Assembly: GCA_963170055.1 (NCBI GenBank)
Contig: CAUJGJ010000083.1
Coordinates: 1,469,101 to 1,533,100 of the forward strand
DNA: 64,000 bases
Direction of reading: 5' to 3'
Source: Halisarca cf. caerulea
Taxonomy: Eukaryota > Porifera > Demospongiae > Chondrillida > Halisarcidae
Shown here piece by piece: positions 24,301-34,400 of the stretch (positions within the stretch are counted from its first letter, which is position 1; the number at the start of each line of letters is the position of its first letter). The notes under the pieces are model-generated. The model did no database searches. It had not been told where the DNA came from and worked only from the letters and a program-made list of their open reading frames with translations. The translations under genes were made by a program, and so were the position numbers.

Positions 24301-24675
24301 TTTCCTGCATGACCTTGGGCAAAGATTGAAATCAGCCACTGGAGAGAATCAGTCCTTCAGCTATCTATTACAGCGGCTTTCAGTGGCCATACAAACAGGG
24401 AATGCCTCTTCGATTCTGGGCACCATGGATTTCTCATCGGAGCTGCCAGATTCTATTGATTAATTAGGCCTTGTATGTAATATTGTTTTCTTTCATTTTG
24501 CATGTGTTGTCTGTAATAATAATGTGTGTTTAGTAATTTCCGTTTGTGTTTGTGACTAGTATATTATATTAATTATCTATGTATCTAGTGTTTAATTTTG
24601 TTGTACACACCTGTTGTTTTTGTCTCGTCTTTTAACGTTTGCATGATCATAAAAATATTATATTAATAATAATAA
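21388..24675 (+). mobile_element. Element E2: second head-to-tail copy
   Basis: It starts GATTGACGTGACAAGATGG like E1. Its 3' UTR extends past the point where E1 ends (GTGTTTAATTTTGTTG...) to a short TAATAATAATAA at about 24661-24675. E1 may therefore have a shortened 3' end, or primed internally at a TAA-like site. Confidence 0.8.
21413..24463 (+). pseudogene. Defective copy of the CXC-like/RT/RLE polyprotein
   Basis: It is collinear with, and visibly almost identical to, the E1 coding region. Lesions: an extra A near 22112 (frameshift in SSKLEEG), a stop at 22413-22415 (CTATAG for CTATTG), loss of a base near 23300 and changes near 23510. The RT active site reads YLDN instead of YLDD, so polymerase activity would be lost even if the frame were restored. 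The TAG after DLM is shared with E1 (23542-23544). The RLE half (23594-24463) is open and keeps CCHC, RPDG and WDAT. It is a dead copy descended from the same source as E1. Confidence 0.9.
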
Positions 24676-25184
24676 AATACGCGTTGTTGGCCAAAGATGG
24701 CGGCCAACACGCGGGTGATCATTGCTGAAGATGAGCTTGAAGTGACGTCTCAGTCAAAGAATCGGTCAATGGATAGGGCAGGGAACCGGTCGAAACATCA
24801 AGTTCCCAGTAACTACCATCGCCATATGCATCGCTTGCTGCTTTCCATGGGATGGGGAGCGTCCTTCTTTGCACCTTCCGCCTTTTCGGCTTTTGCTGTT
24901 GGCGCTCCTCACCCATGGGTAGTCTGTCGGGCTGAGATAGAGCAGGAAGGACAGTCGCAGGCCGTATCAGGCTTCCTTCTTCTACGTTGGCAGTTGCCCA
25001 GGGGCATTAAGGAGTGCGTTCTTCTTTGCACCTCCCGCCATTTTGGCATTGCTGTTGGCGCCTCCTTACATTTGCTTATGGACAGCTACGACGGGAAGAG
25101 AGCTAAGCCTTACTTGCCTTGTCATTGACAGTAATTATAGGTCTAGAACAATTAGTGACTTGTTGTAAATTATTCTAATTTACC
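24676..25184 (+). mobile_element. About 510-bp insert flanked by TAA repeats (possible non-autonomous derivative)
   Basis: TAA runs bound it on both sides. It begins CCAAAGATGGCGGCC, like the starts of E1-E3 (CAAGATGGCGGC, CAAGATGGTGGC). A 143-codon frame (24697-25128) lacks RT or RLE motifs. It holds two diverged copies of a unit of about 55 bases (about 24857 and 25012; core TTCTTTGCACC..CCGCC..TT.GGC..TTGCTGTTGGCGC). The unit recurs at 56167, in the 3' region of E8. One copy translates as ASFFAPSAFSAFAVGA, which resembles the E1 linker ASILAPSAFLASADGA, so an internally deleted relative is possible. Confidence 0.5.
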
Positions 25185-25201
25185 CATAATAATAATAATT
25201 A

Positions 25202-25266
<65 letters not shown>

Positions 25267-25273
25267 TAATAAT
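25185..25273. repeat. (TAA)n, 5' flank of E3
   Basis: The longest TAA tract in the window, about 85 bases with minor interruptions. Confidence 0.97.
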
Positions 25274-25283
25274 GTGATTCAAG

Positions 25284-26745
25284 ATGGTGGCAAGCATCTC
25301 GTGCCTTCGATTGCGCTCTCAATCTCATTGCTGCTCGTGTATGAAGAATGGCCGCTGCATTAGGTGCAAATGCGTGAAAAATGGTTCACCCTGTATTGAT
25401 TGTTGGCCCTCCTTGACAAATCCAAAAAGATGTGAGAATTTGGGCCACTTGATTTCGAACAGATAGCGTTCCTTTGGTCGCACGTCCTAGCGCTGAGGTT
25501 CAGTCGATTATTGAGCCATCCACCTCTGATAATCAAGACAGTAGATTCACAGACTCGTCCTCATCCCTTGTTACACATATCCACCCCACGGATATCATGG
25601 CCAACGTAAGTGGCATTGAGGTCACGGATTGACATGTCACAGTCAGCAAGCTGGGCGTCGACTCCACCGGGCGCTGTGTCACTTCCTCCGACATTCAGCA
25701 GCTCTCTTCCTTCCTGAGTCAACCAAGGAAAATATTGAAAAGAATTCCGCATTTGTCTCGCATAACTGCAGCTAGAAAGTTGGCCAGCATAATCCAACAG
25801 GTTATCTCCCGCAATGACGTATTTTCGTGGTCAAGATTGAACAGCTCCTACCTAGTAGACTTTACAGTCTACCATACCTTCCTAAACAAAGAGCTCTCAG
25901 CGTTTGGATCCAGTCAGCAAATTGTCCTCCACCTACCACCCTTTATGATAGTAAGCAGAGAGCTTGGGATGAGCCATAAGTGAGTTCCACATTTCACAAA
26001 TTGATGGCCGGAAGGCACTTACACTGATGTTGGACGGGCGCGTCTCCTCACTGCTAACACCAAGGAGTCAGGGGCCTGGCTCTATGCTTTGCCTATTGCT
26101 TCTGTGAGCCTCCGTATGGATAATGATGATGTTCGCATTGCAGCAGCCATTCGTTTGGGTGCTTACCTATGCCACCCACACAGGTGCTGTCATTGTGGTA
26201 GCGCCATTGATACAACAGCTCTCCATGGATTATCCTGCCTGAAAAGTGCAGGACATTCATTTCGACATGGAGCCATCAACAACATAATCCAGAGGGCCCT
26301 GGCTGCAGGCAACATCCCTTCTCGACTAGAACCCTCTGGACTCTACAGGTCTAATGGCAAACACCCAGACGGAATCACAGGTGCTCCCTGGGAAAGAGGC
26401 CGCACACTTATATGGGATGCAACATGTATTGACACCTTTGCCCCATCGTACATCAATGCAGCAACTAAGGATGCTGGCCTAGTTGCAGAAACTGCTGAAA
26501 CCCATAAGAGGAAGAACTATGAAGTCTTATCGGCAGTCCACATATTCACTCCCATAGCAGTGGAGACATCTGGAGCCTTTGGCCCTGAGACCAGAGTTTT
26601 CCTGCACAAACTGTCTTCTAGAGTGAAGCCAGATACTCTTGAAGAGAAGTCCCACTTCTATCCGACACAGCAACTGTCTATTGCCATCTAATGTGGGAAT
26701 GCTTTGTCCATCCTTGGTACTCATGTGCCGGTTGGTACATCGGAC
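25284..26745 (+). pseudogene. Element E3: CXC-like plus RLE, RT domain deleted
   Basis: The ATG at 25284 opens a 60-residue frame with the family cysteine pattern (CCSCMKNGRCIRCKCVKNG). The helical region follows in another frame (KRIPHLSRITAARKLASII, about 25735). Sequence then jumps to the region before the RLE: no RT motif A, B or C is present. The RLE frame (26089-26691) keeps CCHC (HRCCHCG..LHGLSC), RH, EPSGL, HPDG and WDATC. A late TAA at 26689-26691 precedes CGNALSILGTHVP. A TAATAATAATTATTATTATT tract near 26899 closes the element. Sequence is clearly diverged from E1/E2 and closer to E8. It could move only in trans. Confidence 0.8.
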
Positions 26746-26926
26746 TAACTATATGTAATGTGCATGTATGTGTACTTTGGCATGTCAGCATGGTTATTAT
26801 TATTATTGTGTAATACTGTATTATTGTCTTTTCTCATCATAATAATAATGTTTTTTTTCTTTCTTCTTTTCCTGTCATAAATATTATTTGGATTTTAATA
26901 ATAATAATTATTATTATTCTGATTGG

Positions 26927-27878
26927 AGATTTTGGTCAATTACCTGTTGGAGATAAATATTATTGCTCCCTAATCCAAATGTCGCAAGTCATGAAATGAA
27001 CGATCATGCCTACTTGCTTTACAAGCAATTCACTGTACAGTTGTTATGCTCAAACAGATCCTGAGACAGAGTAATACTGCAAATGACTTTAGAGGGTTAC
27101 TTCTAGCAATTCGGAATGGAGACATTTCAAATGAGACATGGCAAGGGCTACTATCTTGATCACCTTCACACATATCAAACTTGGCAGATTTTTAAAATGC
27201 AACTCACTTATTCTTTGACAAACAAAGTGCTGCATGCAGAGCACAATCTTAAGGCACTCCAATAATACCATTGCAAGAATTAAAGCAGTAGACTCAGATC
27301 ATACAGCAAAATTGAAACTTTAGATGAAGCTGGAAGACTTGATTCTGTTGTATACCGAAACACTCAAAGGTAATGCTTACATCAAACGTATGGCAACAAA
27401 CAGGATTGTGTACTGTAATGGTGCAACAGGTACTGCACAAGAAATTTTATATAAACATAATTACAATCTCCATCTTTGCCTGTATCAGTACTGATTGATT
27501 TTGACAAATACAAAGGACCACCATTCATACAAGATAATCCAACTTGCATTGACTGAGACTTGCGTCCACTGAGACTTGCCTATGCAATGACTATTCATAA
27601 AGCCGAGGTCAAACATTAGACAAAGCAGTCATAGATATTGGAAACAATGGCGTACAGCAAGGTTAACATTTGTGGCACTATCTTAAGTTTTGAATTGCAT
27701 AATAAGAATTGAATTGCTCATGCAATGTTCTCTAAAAGAATTTGAGCATGCAATATACAACCAATTGAGATTGAGCTTGTGCTCAATTTCTGGAAACAAG
27801 CAATTGATGGTACGAATCAAAGAAGAACAAACATTGCAAGAACTGTTGGATAGAACCAAAAGCACATTTAATCTGTGA
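26927..27878 (+). pseudogene. Helitron helicase, 3' portion (disrupted)
   Basis: It resumes exactly where the helicase was lost at 17937. Motifs in order: IGDFGQLPVGDKY (about 26933), MSQVM, then GLLLAIRNGDISNETWQGLL (about 27095), FFDKQS, ATNRIVYCNGATGTA (about 27390), DFDKYKGPPF, then LRLAYAMTIHK and GQTLDKAVIDIG (about 27565-27640). It ends GNKQLMVRIKEEQTLQELLD..TKSTF at about 27795-27875. These are motifs III-VI and the tail of Pif1-like Helitron helicases. Many stops and frameshifts are present. A Helitron 3' hairpin and CTRR end were not identified with confidence. Confidence 0.8.
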
Positions 27879-28111
27879 ACTTAATTCCGCACGCACTATA
27901 TATTCACAAAGCACATATGCATCATCAAACAATTTTAAACAATTATTCACAATGCAGCTGCATGCAACTAATTAAAATGCCTTTTATAATTTTAATTTAA
28001 TTCACTTATAGTAATTGCATTTTAAATTTAATCAATAATTGTTGTATTTCGTATAGACATCAGATTGTCTAATTTATGATCATAATTATATGTATCTCAT
28101 TGATTTTTATT

Positions 28112-28200
28112 TTATTCTAGCCTGAAAAAGTTGGTCTCCCGATACATGCCAAAACCACATATCATTGGAGTTGCAATTACCTTCAAGTATTCAAGCAGAA
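28112..28200 (-). CDS. Possible terminal exon of the THUMPD1-like gene
   Basis: After an AG at 28202-28201 the minus strand reads LLEYLKVIATPMICGFGMYR, then ETNFFRLE and TAA. Spacing from the Glu to the end resembles the C-terminal strand of THUMPD1 (VEIIK...FRKYNL), but identity is weak. The exon that should join this to 30117 was not found, so this is a suggestion only. Confidence 0.22.
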
Positions 28201-28984
28201 CTGATAAGTATATGCATGCATTCATGCACAAGATGCTCTCTTGATTCACCTTTGCCAAGTACAAGGCAAGCAGATATGAGTGAGTCTCAGTTTTAAACAA
28301 TGTACTTCATCAAGATATGGCTCACTACAATTAATGTCATGCGGTTGCCTTCTGATCACAAACAAGAATGGTGATGATCAATGACTGCTTATTCATTTTG
28401 GAATTAGTGGGTCTCTGAATTGCTCATGCAATGTACAGTACATGTATTGTAGACTTATTGCAGCTCCATTGTTATTTTTTCACTGACTATGATACATATA
28501 ACAGATTCTAATTCCTACTGTATATATTTTTTCCATTTAACATCTGATGTTCATTATATATATACATATTCTTTCACTTTATTAATGTCTGTAATTACTT
28601 CTCACATGTATGTACAAATTTTACACACTTCATGTATGATTCTTAGCATGATTTCAAGATATAATAATGCCTATCTATATTAAATAAAATAGTCATACCA
28701 ATTACAGCTGTTCTCAGTGTTACAGCTGTTTTCTGAATTCTCAGCAAGGTTCTGAACTGTGTTCACAACTAGTATTTTAGAAGAAATTTGTTCTGGGACA
28801 AGCAAATTTTCTGGACTTGACCGCAAAATTGGCTGTGTCCGCCATTTTATAAATGGCCGACTTGTACAGTATATGGGTGGTCTCGTACTCATCATATATA
28901 TGGTAACATTTTGTGTTATTCTTTAGTTAAAATGTAAAGAATACATTGGTCTATGAGCATTATTCAAAATAAAAAGTGCATGGA

Positions 28985-29640
28985 CAAGAACTGTACAAAT
29001 ACCATTAAAAATGATCTGAAAGATGTAGGGATCAAAAATCATCGATTGTCAAAAATCACTGGAACAAGGTAGAGTTGTTAGTTGCGCGGGGCTGGACAGG
29101 CATAGGTATATACATACAGAGGGCTAGGAATACATAGGGCTAGACGGTCATGGGGATAGACATGCATAGGATAGACTGGCATAGTGCTAGGCATACAAGG
29201 GGCTAGATGGGCATAGGGCTGGGTAGGGTGGTTGGACTACATGGGTAGAGTGTGCAAATCCCTAAATCCTCCAGCTAATAACATAATGTGGGATGTAGGT
29301 CTTTGCACACTGTACCAAGTTCAACCATCTCTGTCTAGCTCTATGCCCATCTAGCCCCATGTATGCCTAGCCCTATACCTGTCTAGCCCCTTGTATGCCT
29401 AGCACTATGCCAGTCTATCCTATGCATGTCTATTCCCATGCCTATGTAGCCCTATGTATACCTAGTCCTCTGTATGTCTATATCTATGCCTGTCCAGACC
29501 TGTGCAACCATGGATAGTATATTATCCATGGTGCAACAAACAACCCTACCTTGTTCCAATGATTTTTGACGAATGACAATTTTTCATCCCTACATCTTTC
29601 AAATCACTTTTAATGGTTTGTGTGTGGTTTATATTCGGAA
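28985..29640. repeat. Repeat H hairpin, copy 3
   Basis: The left arm starts ACCATTAAAAATGATCTGAA, then AAAATCACTGGAACAAGGTA; the right arm mirrors it (TACCTTGTTCCAATGATTTT...). In between are many variants of AGGGCTAGACGGGCAT and its complement TAGCCCTATGCC. Centre near 29265-29300. Arms are about 300 bases and imperfect. Confidence 0.75.
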
Positions 29641-29784
29641 ACTTTTTTCATGCATTACAATATGTTCAGTTGGTACTTCTAATGGAATCCCAAAGTTATC
29701 AAGTTAAGGTTTGATAAAGTGAAGATGCATTGCTAATGTCACATTGCTGTTGATAGAAGTTAGTTGATATGCTGAGCATTAATA

Positions 29785-30032
29785 GATTGTTGTCTATTTA
29801 TCTGGACAAAATATGTACATTAATTTGTTGGCAATTTGCAACGTTTTGCCCTCTTGGGCTTCTTCAGGCAATGCTTACAAAACTATAACAACACAAACTT
29901 ACTACACACCTATCACATTTTGTTGTTATAGTTTTGTAAGCATTGCCTGAAGAAACCCAAGAGGGTGAAATGTTGCAATTATTTTGCCAACAAATTGACG
30001 TGTGTAATTTGTCCAGATAAATAGACAACAAT
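29785..30032. mobile_element. 248-bp foldback MITE
   Basis: Arms 29785-29890 and 29920-30032 are long imperfect inverted repeats, starting GATTGTTGTCTATTTATCTG and ending CAGATAAATAGACAACAATC. Each arm, read outward from the centre, contains CCTGAAGAA.CCCAAGAGGG. A short A/C-rich loop sits between. No coding capacity. Confidence 0.85.
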
Positions 30033-30116
30033 CACGTTGCTGGTGTTGTGTGTACTCCAAACAATACATGGACTAAAATGTCTAGCATGATAAACTATTT
30101 CTAATCAGCACTGTAC

Positions 30117-30234
30117 CTTCAAAGGTTCAGATGATTCATTGTGAAACTCCTTAAATACATCTTTAACATTCCTTTTAATGTCATCAATATTTGCTGGGCA
30201 AACCACAGATACTGGTGTAAGCCGAACACAATAT
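30117..30234 (-). CDS. THUMPD1-like: THUMPD1-like host gene, exon encoding part of the THUMP domain
   Basis: This exon lies between an acceptor (CTTCATTCAG, 30244-30235) and a donor (AAG|GTACAG). It is 118 nt: one base completes the split Arg codon from the upstream exon, then 39 codons follow. The peptide runs YCVRLTPVSVVCPANIDDI to NESSEPLK, matching the position of human THUMPD1 RMLPISGTCKAF...FLEPW. THUMPD1/Tan1 binds tRNA through its THUMP domain and serves as cofactor of the NAT10/Kre33 acetyltransferase making N4-acetylcytidine. It is one of the few non-transposon coding segments here. The next exon (R-N-N motif) was not found downstream. Confidence 0.75.
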
Positions 30235-30313
30235 CTGAATGAAGTGTGGAAGATAAGATGTGTATATACGTATGTAAAAGTAATGCCATTATACACACAC
30301 AATATGTACATAC

Positions 30314-30585
30314 CTAATAGTTGGCTTATTCTTATCAGACAATTTCTTGAAGATTTTATGAGCCAGCTCACAAGGCTGAATATCATCAGAGCAGGTGATA
30401 AATAGAACACCTCTTGCACCAGAATTGACTGAAATGAACTTTTGATGTCGTTTGCTGTGGGTACCTTTCATTTCCTCCAACTCCTCCTTAAGACTTTCTA
30501 GTATATCATCTTCCACTTTGAAAGTTGAACTTTCTTCATCACAACATGATTCAAGTGATGGAACATTGACATCACAATCTGAACA
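30314..30585 (-). CDS. THUMPD1-like: THUMPD1-like host gene, central exon
   Basis: The acceptor is CTTCTCCTTGACAG (ends 30586) and the donor ATTAG|GTATGT (30314/30313). Its 272 nt give 90 codons plus two bases, in phase with 30117-30234. The peptide starts CSDCDVNVPSLESCC and has an acidic stretch, then VEDDILESLKEELEEMKG, KFISVNSGARGVLFITCSDD and AHKIFKKLSDKN. This follows human THUMPD1 closely in order (EAALKKEV..., RRFQSVESGANNVVFI, LVHHIL). The region is the start of the THUMP fold. The intron between this exon and 30234 is only 79 bases, whereas the one on its 5' side is about 21.7 kb. Confidence 0.85.
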
Positions 30586-30659
30586 CTGTCAAGGAGAAGA
30601 ATGTCATCATCAAGCTAGCAATATACCAGTTATGAATCCTATTTATGCATAAGCACAGT

Positions 30660-30666
<7 letters not shown>

Positions 30667-30715
<49 letters not shown>

Positions 30716-30926
30716 TTTTCTTTTATTTGTATTATATATTATAAATTATATATATATTATATATTATAAATCGAAATAATTGTACAAAAATCACCTGCAA
30801 AAATAATAGACCAAAAAAATCCCACAGTACACCAACCAAAAAAATTGAAGTGGCATTATAGTTCTGTATGCACACACTGATTCATTGACATAGATTCAAA
30901 TATGTTGTATTTACAGTATATATATA

Positions 30927-30989
<63 letters not shown>

Positions 30990-30990
30990 G
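30667..30990. repeat. (TA)n tracts and a duplicate of the E4 3' end
   Basis: TA runs lie at about 30667-30713 and 30915-30987. Between them, about 30790-30910 duplicates the 3' end of element E4 (compare 31085-31180; shared block TATAGTTCTGTATGCACACA, the tail of the RLE coding sequence). It is a second, severely truncated E4-type copy on the minus strand. Confidence 0.8.
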
Positions 30991-31094
30991 CATTAATATA
31001 TTATTATTCTAAGTAAACAGAGTACAAGGATGCACATATATATATAGAACAAAAAGATCACACAGTACAACAACCTAAAATAGAACAAAAATAA

Positions 31095-33335
31095 TCACAA
31101 AGTACAACAACCTAAAATTGAAGTGGTATTATAGTTCTGTATGCACACACTGATTCGCTGGCACAGTTTCAAATATGTTAATGGGTCATTTGTTAATGTA
31201 CACGTACGATTAGCTAGGTCATGGAAAAAATCAAGGGCATCCTGCCCGAAAACTCCAGTAGACTCAAAAGCGATGGGCTGGAATATGTGGCATATTGATA
31301 GTTCGGCATACAGATCTCGCTTCTTGGTCGCCGCATGATTGGCCAGCAGCCCAAGCTGGGATGATGACATCTGAATGATGGATGGGGTAAAGGAGTCCCA
31401 ACATGTCACATCCCAAACATGGGCACGGCCTTTAGCCCAGGGTATGATGGTGAGGCCATCAGGTCTCTTACCATCCGACCGACATAGACCACGTGGTTCC
31501 AGTGTGGACGGCACATTGGCAGCAGAAAGGGCTCGATGAACTATGTCATTCAGTGCTGTGTGTTGGGGCACTCTGCCTTGACTACTCTGGCAACTGAGCC
31601 CATGTACTCCAGAGTGGTCCACCTGCATTCCACAGCGAGGACAATCGTGCAGGACACAAAGCATTGCTCCAAGACGAAGGCCCACTGCAGTCCGGATGGT
31701 TTCATTCCCCATTCTGAGGCCGAGTGCTGAAACCGGAGGAGAAGTAAGCCAAGCCCCCGACTCCTTCTGTTTGGATGCCAGCAATCGTGCCTTCCCTCTG
31801 GAGTCAGCTGTGGTCAGGACTGACTCAAAGTGATCCTCAATTATGGGCAAATCCCAGAACTTCTGCCTGGTGGCATCAGAACCATTTGGAGGGACTACAG
31901 CAACAGTAGATGCAGAGCTCCATACAAGCATATAGCTTCTGTGCAGACATTGTTGTCTTGATTGTGCAGCCTCTCAGGGAGGATAACCTGGGAGAGAGAA
32001 GCACAGCCAGCAGCTGAAGCCAGAAAGGCAGACGGTGCCAGCACGACTGCACTTCTAACCCCCAAGCCACCAAATGTAGCTGGGAGGCAGGCTTGGAGCC
32101 AACCAGAGTCAGTGAGATGGATATTACATATTGACTCCAGGAGAGACCTTTGCAGGCTATCAAAGGATGACAGGAGGATGGACTGATAGCATGGAGCCGT
32201 GTGGAGGGTATAAAGGAGCTTGGGGAGTTAAAATGCATTTCTCAATAAGCACAAGGCATCATGTACCTGAAGGACTTTGAGCCTCTCCCCAAGCTTCTCC
32301 AGGTTGGTCATCTTCTGCTGGAGGATTATCTCGATGGCCTTAATTCCACCAATTGGGGATCCAAGGAGAGTGGCCCTTTCAGGAGGTGTGACACGAATAG
32401 ATGGAAAATGTGACAGGATGGAATCCCTAGTAGCGTCCTCCAAACAGATCAACTCTGATTTGCTGCAATTGAGCTTCAACCCAAAATTGGGAGCAAGCTC
32501 CTTCAGGTGTGTGAGGTCTGACTTAATGTCCTCAAGAGACCCGTCAAGAGTACCATCATCCAAGTAGAAAACATTGAACTCTGATTTGAGTGATGTGATT
32601 AAATCCTGGATAGCTAAACAGAAAAGGAGGGGGCCAAGTGGATCTCCCTGTTGGACTCCTTTGCATAAGTGGATGATATAGTTGCCGAAAAAAAAGGAAG
32701 GAAGGTTGGCAATAGGATGTAAAAGCAAGGGGAAACACAGGGGGGCCTTCTCCAAGACTGACTTTAGCATTGAGTCCTGACAGATGCTGTTGAAGGCATT
32801 CTGAAAGTCAAGTTTCACCAATAAATTCCCTTCATGCAATCATCCCATTCAAGTAGGACCTGGCTGCATGTACAGTAGCTTCAACTCCCATGGGTGTGCC
32901 AAAGCCCAGCTGTGTGGGGAAAAGGAGAGAACCCATTTCCTCCTTGACTGCTGCACTGACACATTTGGCAGCAAGGCGGCGTAGTGTGCTGCCTATGGCA
33001 ATTGGTCGAATGCCTCCGTCCGGCTTGTTGAGGCCAATAAGATTAACCCCAAAAAAGAATGGACGGGCTGAGATATATAGGAACGTTGCCAGAAACAACC
33101 TTATTGATAAAGGTGGTCAAGGAGGTAATTAAGCTGGAAGAGTCCAATCCAAGGGTAGGGGAAATGAGATCCTTCAGGTGTTGGGGAAGGAGACCATCAT
33201 GACCCCCAGCAGAGCCAGAAGGGAAGGAGTACACTGCCCTGGTGACCTCAAAGGATGATACCACGAGGGGTGTGTCAGTAGATTGAAATTCGGATAAGGA
33301 GCCATCAGGGTGAGGGGCCGGGTGTTTTTCCTTTA
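31095..33335 (-). pseudogene. Element E4: 5'-truncated RT-RLE retrotransposon, minus strand
   Basis: The coding order on the minus strand is collinear with E1. It begins LKEKHPAPHPDGSLS (about 33330), then GGHDGLLPQHLKDL, ARPFFFGVNLIGLNK, motif A VKLDFQNAFNS, GVQQGDPLGP and motif C FYLDDGT (about 32560). Next come RSAVVLAPSAFLASAAG and an RLE frame (31931-31095) with CPRCG..GVHGLSC, RPDG and WDVTC. Frameshifts lie near 33065 and 32835, and another near 31930; TAA interrupts after LLRNAF (32228). It lacks the CXC part. The downstream 3' region has a 38-base tandem pair (TTTTAGGTTGTTGTACT...). TTATTATT near 31000 may be the remnant TAA tail. It sits inside the long THUMPD1-like intron, same strand as the host gene. 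Confidence 0.87.
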
Positions 33336-33420
33336 ATATCAGGGATCAGGTATCAATAGATTAAGATAGATTAATATCAATACATTAATATCAATAGATT
33401 CAGGGATCTGTCATCAGGAA

Positions 33421-33486
33421 CACAGAAGGTACATACATACATACATACGTACATACATACATATATATATATATATACATATATAT

Positions 33487-33560
<74 letters not shown>

Positions 33561-33563
33561 GTA

Positions 33564-33597
<34 letters not shown>

Positions 33598-33598
33598 G
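33421..33598. repeat. TACA/TA compound satellite
   Basis: CATA tetranucleotides flank a long TA run on both sides, giving a near-palindromic simple repeat. Confidence 0.97.
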
Positions 33599-33599
33599 T

Positions 33600-34235
33600 T
33601 GTGGTCAACATCAAAGGGAAAAGTCTACATTTGCAGTGTATACTGCACACTTTTGGTGACCTTTTGTCAAAAATGTGCAGTATCAAATAAGCGCCCATTG
33701 TAAATAATTACCATTTGTCAATTAAGTCAATTCATTTGTCATACAAAAGTATAGCGCAACTAATCAAAAACACCTCCCAAAAACACCTCGGACCGCCTAA
33801 TTGGAAAAACAAGTTAGGTACCTTCAACAAGTAAGTTATTGTATGACCCACTATGCATTGGCTCCTTATTGTACAGTTGGTCATACAATAACTACCAGAT
33901 GTATGCAAAGCATAGTACTCACAAGATGGGTGCTCAATTTGAAATGAAAGGGAAGTCAAAGGATCTATTAGAGGAAGGTATCACCCAAGAGGTGCAACAT
34001 GCATGGTATATGCCATTAAAACATGGTCAATAATACAACAGTTTCACAACATTACCATGCATACAACCAGATATGGTATGTAGATGACTCAGCAGCAGGA
34101 TCAACCCTTACCAATCTCAAGTCAGGGTAGGAGGATTAATCCACTTGCAATGGCTATTTTTTTTTCTAGTTTCTTTTTTACCACATTGTATTCCTGGATT
34201 TGAATAATAATGTGTGTCTTCCCTTTCTTCCTCTG
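33600..34235. other. No gene; small hairpin
   Basis: TAAGTTATTGTATGACC (about 33831) pairs with GGTCATACAATAACTA (about 33880) across about 35 bases, possibly a tiny MITE. Nothing else is recognised. Confidence 0.45.
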
Positions 34236-34239
34236 TATG

Positions 34240-34400
34240 AAAACGTCACATACACATGACCATCACGTAGCAGAACATGTTGCCACAGATGGACAACCTA
34301 TTTGCAGCCCCCATTCCAAACCAAAAAGTCCCTATCCTGCCAAAACAAAAGTCAAATTCAAAGTCAAATTCCTACAAACAAAAAAGTATGGAAAGTATGG
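34240..34400 (-). repeat. Dispersed repeat D, partial copy 3
   Basis: It matches the reverse complement of about 3420-3560: CACATACACATGA, GCAGAACATGT, CAGCCCCCA, CCTGCCAAAA and ACAAACAAAAAAGT in the same order. Confidence 0.6.
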
